Notes under the pieces: model-generated | Told to the model about the DNA's origin: nothing | The model's database searches: none | The model's input: only the letters and a program-made list of their open reading frames with translations | Part shown: piece after piece, positions 46,801 through 55,800 of the stretch | How positions within the stretch are numbered: position 1 is the stretch's first letter | Layout: every line of letters starts with the position of its first letter | Position numbers and translations under genes: made by a program | DNA from: Lepus europaeus | Lineage: Eukaryota > Chordata > Mammalia > Lagomorpha > Leporidae | Length of the DNA stretch: 64,000 nt | Reading direction: 5' to 3' | Assembly: GCF_033115175.1 (NCBI RefSeq) | Contig: NC_084837.1 | Span: forward strand, 66,921,266-66,985,265

Positions 46801-49800
46801 AGTAACTTTCAGACTCTACAAAGCTCCTCTTTTTCTGCCCATTTTCCAGTGGGTATAAAGAAAATAGGTGCTAAAGATGCTTGCAACAGTGATAATTTAG
46901 AGAAATTGCCCTAGACTGCCATCAGAATTCAAATTATTGATTTATTTGACAGCTGGAAAATAGAGCTGAAAGGATATTTTTCATTAGCAAGATGGATATG
47001 GAAACCAGATTTTATTCACCTTAAGTGAAATGGGAGAACACCAACATTCAACCCCAACTTGAGATGCTCTTTGTTGTTTGCTTCCATGGTGTCTCTCAAT
47101 GGACAACATGCTCATTTTGTTTCATTTTCATCTGTGATCTCCCTCCTGATTCTTTTCCCTTGAACTTGAAGAACTCTAACACTCAGATATGATGAACTCA
47201 GTTTGTATATTGATGTAATAGGTCATAATAGGACCATAAGTAGTTGGTGCGTGGCTAAGGCATTGCTCTTTCCCTTGGAGTGGTTTCAAAGTGGGTGGAG
47301 ATCCACGGAGTACCAATGAATACTTTTCCTCCTTCAGTTTTTAGTACCTTGGTTATTCATTAGAATGATCTTTAAGAATGAATCTTTACATCACATCTTA
47401 TTAATATGGAAGCTTGAGAGAAAAGAAGTCACATGATTTGTGTACTCAGATTGGAATCTTTCAACTTCATTCTGTGAGTAAAATAGTTGGAGGGGGAGAA
47501 GTAGAAGGTAGGGAGCTCCCAAATGAATATTCCTCAAGCTATGTCTCTGTGTCTAATCAACAATAAACTCTTGACTTATTTCATTTATTCTTGGGGTGAA
47601 GTTAATTCTTTGTTATTTATTCTCTGAGTTGATGACATGGCCTTGGCATTCTTTCTTCAGGGTGTTCGCAGGAGTCTCCTTGGTTGGCCTTATCCTGTGG
47701 CTGGCACTAGACACAGCCCAAAGGCCAGAGCAGCTGATCTCCTTTGCAGGAATCTGCATGTTCATCCTCATCCTCTTTGCGTGCTCCAAACACCACAGTG
47801 CAGTGAGTTTTGGGTATCGGGGTTGGGCACAGCAACACATAGCCAAGGGCCAAGTGGTAATTAGAAAGTTCATGTGTCAAATAAGAAGTACAAAGGCATA
47901 GAAATAAGTTTCTAATATCTCCTGATATTTACTATGTTGGTAGTTTTCTTCCTAAGAAGAATTTTAATGTCTAGGGTCCAGAGTCCCAAGGCCACTTATT
48001 TTCAATCTGTAGATTGTCAACTATTAGTTGACAATCATATCAATGTTGTGGATCCAGGCCAGCATTAAAGAAAGAGCAAAAGAAAACAAAGAAGGAAAGA
48101 AAAAAAATAGAATACAACAGAGAATCAAATTACATTTTACATAGTGATGTTAAAGTGTTGATTTGTGAAACTTTCATTTACATATATGTATGTATATACA
48201 TATTTCTAGGTATATATGCATATACATAATTTCTAGACAAGTTTTTAGAAACCACAAGAACATATGTGGCTCTTTACATATTACTGCCCTGTCTCTCCTT
48301 ACTATTCCCCCTGCTCTTTATGCAATCTCACCCCGGATTTACTGTTAACATCCTAGGTTGGTTTCACCTAGAGTTCATATATCTATGCTTACAACTCCAA
48401 CCAGGTTGTGGACAGGTATGGTTTAGAACTCACATTAGAATAATTTTCTTGTTGATCCTAGGTGTCCTGGAGGACAGTGTTTTGGGGCCTGGGTCTTCAG
48501 TTTGTCTTTGGAATACTGGTCATCAGAACTGATCCTGGATTTATTGCATTTCAGTGGCTGGGAGATCAGGTCCAGGTATTGGAAACTGAATGTGAGGGCT
48601 TTGCTCTTTTAGAAACCTAGAGAAGGGAGATTTGAAGGAAGCATGAGAAAATAGGTGGTGTCTTGTTAATGATAGTGGTGGGAAGTCTGGTTGGGAACGG
48701 AGACAGTATACTGGGGTACAGCTAAGAATACGAAGGAAGAGAACTGAACTGCTAAGTCCTGTCATTCAATGAGTCCTTCATGAGGATGTAGCCTTCCAAA
48801 GGCTCTCAATGGGACTTCAGTGGCAAAAACGGGTCCTAATTATGCACGAGGCAGGTCTCATTCCCCTGTGTCTTTCATGGCTTAACCTTTGTTCTCTGTT
48901 TTATTTTTGTTTTTGCTCCTTTAGATTTTCCTGGCCTACACTGTCGCTGGCTCCAGTTTTGTCTTTGGGGATAGCCTGGTCAATGATGTCTTTGCTTTTC
49001 AGGTCTGTCTGCTTTATGAGCAGGAGTGAAGGCCAATGGAGGGGTAGGGGAGTGAAACATGGATGAAAATTCATGTCCATCCAAGGGATCATGCAGCCTG
49101 CATGCCAATTTGATTCTAAGAAGAGGGCTTAATTCTATGACTAAAGGAAACATCATCCATTTCTTACATTTTGACCATTAGTACAGGTGGGGCAGAAAGG
49201 CTCAGAAAACATCTTGTGGGTTAATTCCAGTGGGGTAACAGATTTGCAATACATTTTAAATTCATTCCTAAACCAGTGTGTGTAGATACTGAATGTGGAG
49301 AGCTGAGCCTAGTCTGCTTATGGTATACATAGCACAAAGAGTGCAGGGTCTCACCAGCTACCCACCACTCTCATTACAGTCTTTACCAATCATCATTTTC
49401 TTTGGATGCGTGATGTCCATTCTATACTACCTGGGCCTTGTGCAGTGGGTTGTTCAGAAGGTGAGTCATTCTCCTGTACCACTCAGGAGATGGGCCCTTG
49501 TGACCTGTTAACAGCATGAAGATGACACTTGCTTTGGAAAAATTCTCATATGTAGGATGTAGAGGGTTAGAACCAGTATGAAAAGACACAAATTCTGCAA
49601 GCTCACCTGAAATCAAATAATCTGTCCAGGACCTAGATAGGCTGAGAAGCAGAGCAGAGAGAGAAGACGGCCTGGATTACCTTTTAATTCTGAGTTTTAC
49701 TACCCTTGGTCTACAGTTGGGATCTACTCTAGAGTACTGAGTTCTGCTCAAGGCTCCATAACTTGTTCTGTGGCCTTGCCTTCTCCTCCTCTAGACCTTA

Positions 49801-52800
49801 GTTTATTTATCTGTAAAGCGGAGGAAGAGGGTTTTTTTTCCTGGACATTCTCCAAGATTCTTGGTAATGCTAACGGTACAGATCTCTGTATCTTTTTAGA
49901 TCGCCTGGTTTTTGCAAGTCACTATGCGTACCACTGCCACAGAGACCCTGGCTGTAGCAGGAAACATCTTTGTGGGTATGGTAAGCATGCTGAGGCCTTT
50001 TTTTCTTTTCCTAGGGAACTGAGAATTTGTCAGAAAGTATGCTTTCCTTCTGAAAGATCAAATAAATGAAGGCTATGGGGCAGCCAACCCCTGATAAGCG
50101 AAAGCTCACTCAGTGGGGACTCTGATCATTGCTTTCCTACCCTCAAGCCTAAAATACTTACCCAAGCATCCCTAATATGGACACCTTTAACCATTGATCC
50201 AACTTCTTATATAGAAAGTTAGAGGAATGTCTTGGTCCAAATATTATCACCTTTTATGGGTTACAAAAGAATGTGTGCTCTTGGGCCGGCGCCGCAGCTC
50301 ACTAGGCTAATCCTCCGCCTTGTGGCGCCGGCACACGGGGTTGTAGTCCCGGTCGGGGCACCGATCCTGTCCCGGTTGCCCCTCTTCCAGCCCAACTCTC
50401 TGCTGTGGCCAGGGAGTGCAGTGGAGGATGGCCCAAGTCCTTGGGCCCTGCACCCCATGGAAGACCAGGAGAAGCACCTGGCTCCTGCCATCGGTTCAGC
50501 ACGGTGCGCAGGCAGCAGCGCGCCTCCCGTGGCGGCCATTGGAAGGTGAACCAACGGCAAAACGGAAGACCTTTCTCTCTCTCTCTCTCTCACTGTCCAC
50601 TCTGCCTGTCAAAAAAAAAAAAAAAAAAAAAAAAAGAATGTGTGATCTAAATTTTAATTTCTCCCTGAGACTCCCGGTGACCCTAGTTTTCTAGGGTTTC
50701 TAAAGAGGACATAGCTTGCCTTACTCAGGGCTACCATCAAGGCTTTTCCCCAGAATACTTGTTTGGTACATTTGTTTGTATGGAATAGGTGCTCAGCACA
50801 TACTATTGATGAATTAGCTCAACTTTAAGAAAAATGACTTGTTACACTGATAAGGAGTTAGTACTGAGATCATTCTCTCCCAGGGCCCTTAGCTGGTTAT
50901 CTGCTTCTGAAATGTTCTTGAAGTACTTCTGGATACTTCTATCACATCCCTCCACATTTTGCTGAAATTATTCATTATCAGCTTAGTTTCCTCTGTTGGA
51001 CTATAAGCTCCTAAGAATAGGAACCTTGTGTTATGCTAACAGCCCTAGCTTTTAGCTAGCACTAAATATCTAGTCATCACTTGCTAAATGATAAATAACA
51101 TTATCTTACATCAATGCTAGATATAATTTACATAGTAAGGCCTTCATAAATTTATAATATTTTCACAAACTTTTTTTTTAATTCTTTCATAGACAGTCAA
51201 CTTAGACAATTTCTTTGCAATTCATTTAGTGAGTACTTTTGAAGCATCTAATCTGTACTCAGTAAGTGCACTGTATTCCCTGAGCTAGTTTTAGACATTT
51301 CTCTTCTATACCATTCTAAAATGTAAATAGATGAGACAAAGACATATGGAAGCAGATGAGAGCAATGCCAGCTGGGACAGAAGTAGGTACCAAAGGGAGT
51401 GAAACAGATGCTGGGATGGGCTGAGAACTGAGAACTGAGCTTGCTGCTCACTACTTGAGACTACATCTTACTGAACAGCACACACACTGGAAGGAACTGC
51501 ATCTTATGGGTCCAGTCCCAGAGGCTGGGGTGGGCACTCTGGTGTGGGGAGTTGCATCTTTTTGGAATCTGATTGTTTTCTCCTTGTTTATAGACAGAGG
51601 CACCTCTGCTCATCCGCCCCTACCTTGCAGACTTGACCCTCTCTGAAATCCACGCAGTGATGACTTCAGGGTTTGCCACCATTTCAGGCACTGTGTTGGG
51701 AGCCTTCATATCCTTTGGGGTATGCACAGTCTGCTTTATCCCTGCTGGGGGAGCCTGGGTTGGGATCTACAGACACTGATCCCTAAGTCTGGCCTTGCAG
51801 ATTGATGCATCATCCTTGATTTCTGCTTCTGTGATGGGTGCTCCTTGTGCACTTGCCTTGTCAAAGCTGGTATATCCAGAAGTGGAAGAGTCCAAGTTCA
51901 AGAGTAAAGAGGGGGTAAAACTGCCTCGTGGGTGAGTCCAAGGAAGCAAATAATTTGGGAGATGGTGAGGAAGATGCAGAGTCAAGAGTGGCCTTGTGGT
52001 GGCAGAGACTTCAATCTCCTTGGGGGAAGTATATGATTCGATAGCTCCTCTTGCATCTTCCTGCCTCCAGCTGATCATGTTATTTTTGCTTTCTTAACCT
52101 CCCCATTTGCAATAGCTTCTGTATGCTAGTGCCCTCTGTCCTTGGCATCAGTCCAAATTCACGGCTTCAGAGTAATTTCCATTAATAAGGTCACTAAGGG
52201 ACCCCTTAGCTCTCAAACTGGCCTTGTACCCTTCTCCTTTGCTATAGGGACAGTGGGGTTTCTCTTCTTCTAGGGCTGAGACTCCTCTAGATATCATATT
52301 ATTCCCCTGTGTTCAATAACCACAGGAAGGAGAGCAATGTCCTAGAAGCTGCCAGCAATGGAGCCACAGATGCTATAGCTCTTGTTGCGAATGTCGCAGC
52401 CAACCTGGTTGCCTTTTTGGCCGTGTTGGCCTTCATCAATGCTGCCCTTTCCTGGTTGGGGGAACTGGTGGAAATACAGGGGCTCACTTTCCAGGTAAGG
52501 GATTATATTCACTGGGCTGCCCCTCTGGGATATGTAGTTAAATAGTCCTTGAACTGTGTATGTTCTCCTGACCTGTGGGTAAGTTAAGAGCGTATGAATA
52601 TGAGAAAGGGGGAAGAGTTTGGGTGAGGCCTCCAGAGAAGGTCTTTGGCATCTGATCTTTGTTATTTGTTCTTCCTTTCCCTGGGATATCTCTCTCTCAC
52701 TAAGGTCATCTGCTCCTATATCCTAAGGCCCATGGTTTACATGATGGGTGTAGAGTGGACAGACTGTCCAATGGTGGCTGAGATGGTGGGAATCAAGTTT

Positions 52801-55800
52801 TTCACAAATGAGTTTGTGGCCTATCAGCAACTGTCTCAATACAAGAAAAGACGTCTCTCTGGAATGGAAGAGTGGATTGATGGCGAGAAACAGTGGATTT
52901 CTGTAAGTAACAATCAAGAAAAGTATAAATAGTATGAGATCTCAGCCACGGCTATCCAAGGGTAGACAGAAAGTGCTACATGGAAGTTGGTGGCAGACCC
53001 AAAGAAGCTTTCTCAGTGTTACAGCCCAACCACAAAGCAACCTTGTCTCCAGGGTCTGAGCTACTCTGAGGTCTGTGTGCTTTCTCCTCTGCACTCTGAC
53101 CCAACTTCTCTCTATAATGTATTTGTGGGTTATTTACAGTTGGGACAATCCAGGGAAGATCCCATTTTTTGATGGTTTAAGATTCCCTTCTTCATTTAGA
53201 AGTTTAAATGGTTATAAATTGATCTTGTGTTTCTCTTCCTTTGTCTCTCTAGCTCTTCCCTCTCAATCATCTTTATTCTCAGGCCTTCTTCTTATTCATT
53301 GGCTTCCACAAGAACAGTGTTGGGCAAGGAGGCCTGTGGTGTTTTCTAAATCTTTATTTCTATAGTAACTTAAGAGAGCATTTTCTGAGAGTCCTTTGCA
53401 TATTCTTTTTTTTTTTTAAAGATTTACTTATTTATTTGAAAGACAGAGTTACAGAGAGGCAGAGGCAGAGAGAAGTCTTCCATCTGCTGGTTCACTTCCC
53501 AGATGGCCGCAATGGCTGGAGCTCTGCCAATCCAAAGCCAGGAGCCAGGAGCTTCTTTTGGGTCTCTCATGTGGATGCAGAGGCCCAAGGACTTGGACCA
53601 TCTTCTATTGTTTTCCCAGGGCATAGCAGAGAGCTGGATCAGAGGTGGAACAGCCGGGACTTGAGCTGGCGTCCATATGAGATGCCGCCACTGCTGGCAG
53701 CGGCTTTACTCTCTATGCCAGAGCACCGGACCCTCCCTTTGCATATTCTTAGGACAGTGTAGAAAAGATTGGGGGTTCTAAGTACTCTGAAACTTGTCAT
53801 GATTATAAGTTTACACACATGGACAATTTATTTACTTATTTATTTTTATTTCCCCTAGGTGAGAGCTGAAATCATTACAACATTTTCACTCTGTGGATTT
53901 GCCAATCTTAGTTCCATAGGAATAACACTGGGAGGCTTGAGTGAGTTAATTCATTTTCCCAGGTCCCTAATAAGCCAGCCAGATCCAAATCTGTAGAAGG
54001 CAGTCCTGGTACTTCAGTAAAAGATGAGATCAGATAGAGAAGCTGATCTGAAATGGGCCCTCTTAGGTTGCAGTAAATGTGGAGCTAAGACAATCAGGCC
54101 ACCTGGCTATGCTTAATAATCCTTTACAATCTCAACTTTATTTACATTTCCCCTCTGGATTAGAGACCCAAAAAGATCAATGTTATTTTTATTTTCCCTA
54201 TGAGGGATAAAATGTTTTAACAATATTCTTTCTTTTTTTTTTTTTTTAAGATTTGTTTATTTATTTGAAAGTCAGTTACACAGAGAGAGGAGAGGCAGAG
54301 AGAGAGAAAGGTCTTCCATCCGATGCTTCACTCCCCAGATGGCTGCAACGGCCGGAGCTGCACCAATCTGAAGCCAGGAGCCAGGAGCTTCTTCCAGGTC
54401 TCCCATGCAGGTGCAGGGGCCCAAGGACTTGGGCCATCTTCTACTGCTTTCCCAGGCCATAGCAGAGAGCTGGGTCAGAAGAGGGGCAGCTGGGACTAGA
54501 ACCGGCGCCCATATGGGATGCCGGCGCTTCAGGCCAGGGCATTAACCTGCTGCACCACAGCGCAGTTCCCAATGATATTATATCTGTTTTGCCATTTTGG
54601 GCATAGTTCATGTATAAGTAAAGATCTTTTGTTTTTAATTCAGTAGTGAAGGTACTTTCTGAAATTTCTTACTGGTTGTCTTTATAGAAGAAGAATTTTC
54701 ACAGTGAATCAAAAGACAAAATGTGCCTATGTATATGGCAGATAGATAGCAAGAGCAAGTAGTATAAAATGTTGGATTAAAAGCTGCAAATTGCCGGCAC
54801 CACGGCTCACTAGGCTAATCCTCCACCTGCGGCACCGGCACCCCAGGTTCTAGTCCTGGTTGGGGTGCTGGATTCTGTCCAGGTTGCTCCTCTTGCAGTC
54901 CAGCTCTCTGCTGTGGCCCGGGAAGGCAGTGGAGGATGGCCCAAGTCCTTGGGCCCTGCGCCCGCATGGGAGACCAGGAGAAAGCACCTGGCTCCTGGCT
55001 TCGGATTGCGCTGGCCGTGGTGGCCATTTGGAGGGAGAAACAACGGAAGGAAGACCTTTCTTTCTCTCTCTCTCTAACTCTGCCTGTCAAAAAAAAAAAA
55101 AAAAAAAAAAGAAAAAAAAAGCTGCAAGTCACCAAGTGTGAGAGGAGTCTTTGAAGCAGACACAGATAATTTAGATTGGATGAGTTAGTGCTGAGTCTGG
55201 GCAATGGTTAGAGGACTAATAAGAGAGATGTGGAATTGTCCTTGAGACCAGGGTCAAGGGAATCACTAAGAGTTTGGAAGATCCAAGTTATAAATGGATC
55301 TTAGAAGAAATGGAGTTTAAGTATGGATCAGTGTGTCTATTTTTAATGGCAGTCATAGTCTGGAGTAGAATCATTAAATTCATTTATCTGGTAGCTGATT
55401 GAAAAATTTAAAGGCAAAGTAATTTTCTTTCCGTTTAATGCATGTCTGCATTGTTCTAATTCTGATGCCTGAGTACTATCTAATTATGAGATTGCCATCT
55501 AGAAGCAGGGTATGTGTGTGTCTAAGTGTGTCTAAGATTTAAGTGAATGTTGCCCTCTTTAGCCCACTGGCTCAGAAAAGTCCATCAAATTCTGGTCCAG
55601 GCATAAAAGTACAGATCTCAACTGGTGAACACCAGGTATTTGCATCTGCCTGGAGCAATCTAAAGCCTTGTTTGATCCAGATACATCTTGGGTATGCTCT
55701 CAGAACCACTGAAGTTAGGGTCAGATGCATGGTTCCTGACCCAGGAAAAGTCCGAGTTAGGGATCTCTCAGGACTTATAAGCATATACACAACCAGGGCA

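Noticed and set aside
47596-47901. 101-codon continuous open frame as a stand-alone gene
   Set aside because: It is coding exon 5 of SLC28A2 read through both splice sites into the introns.
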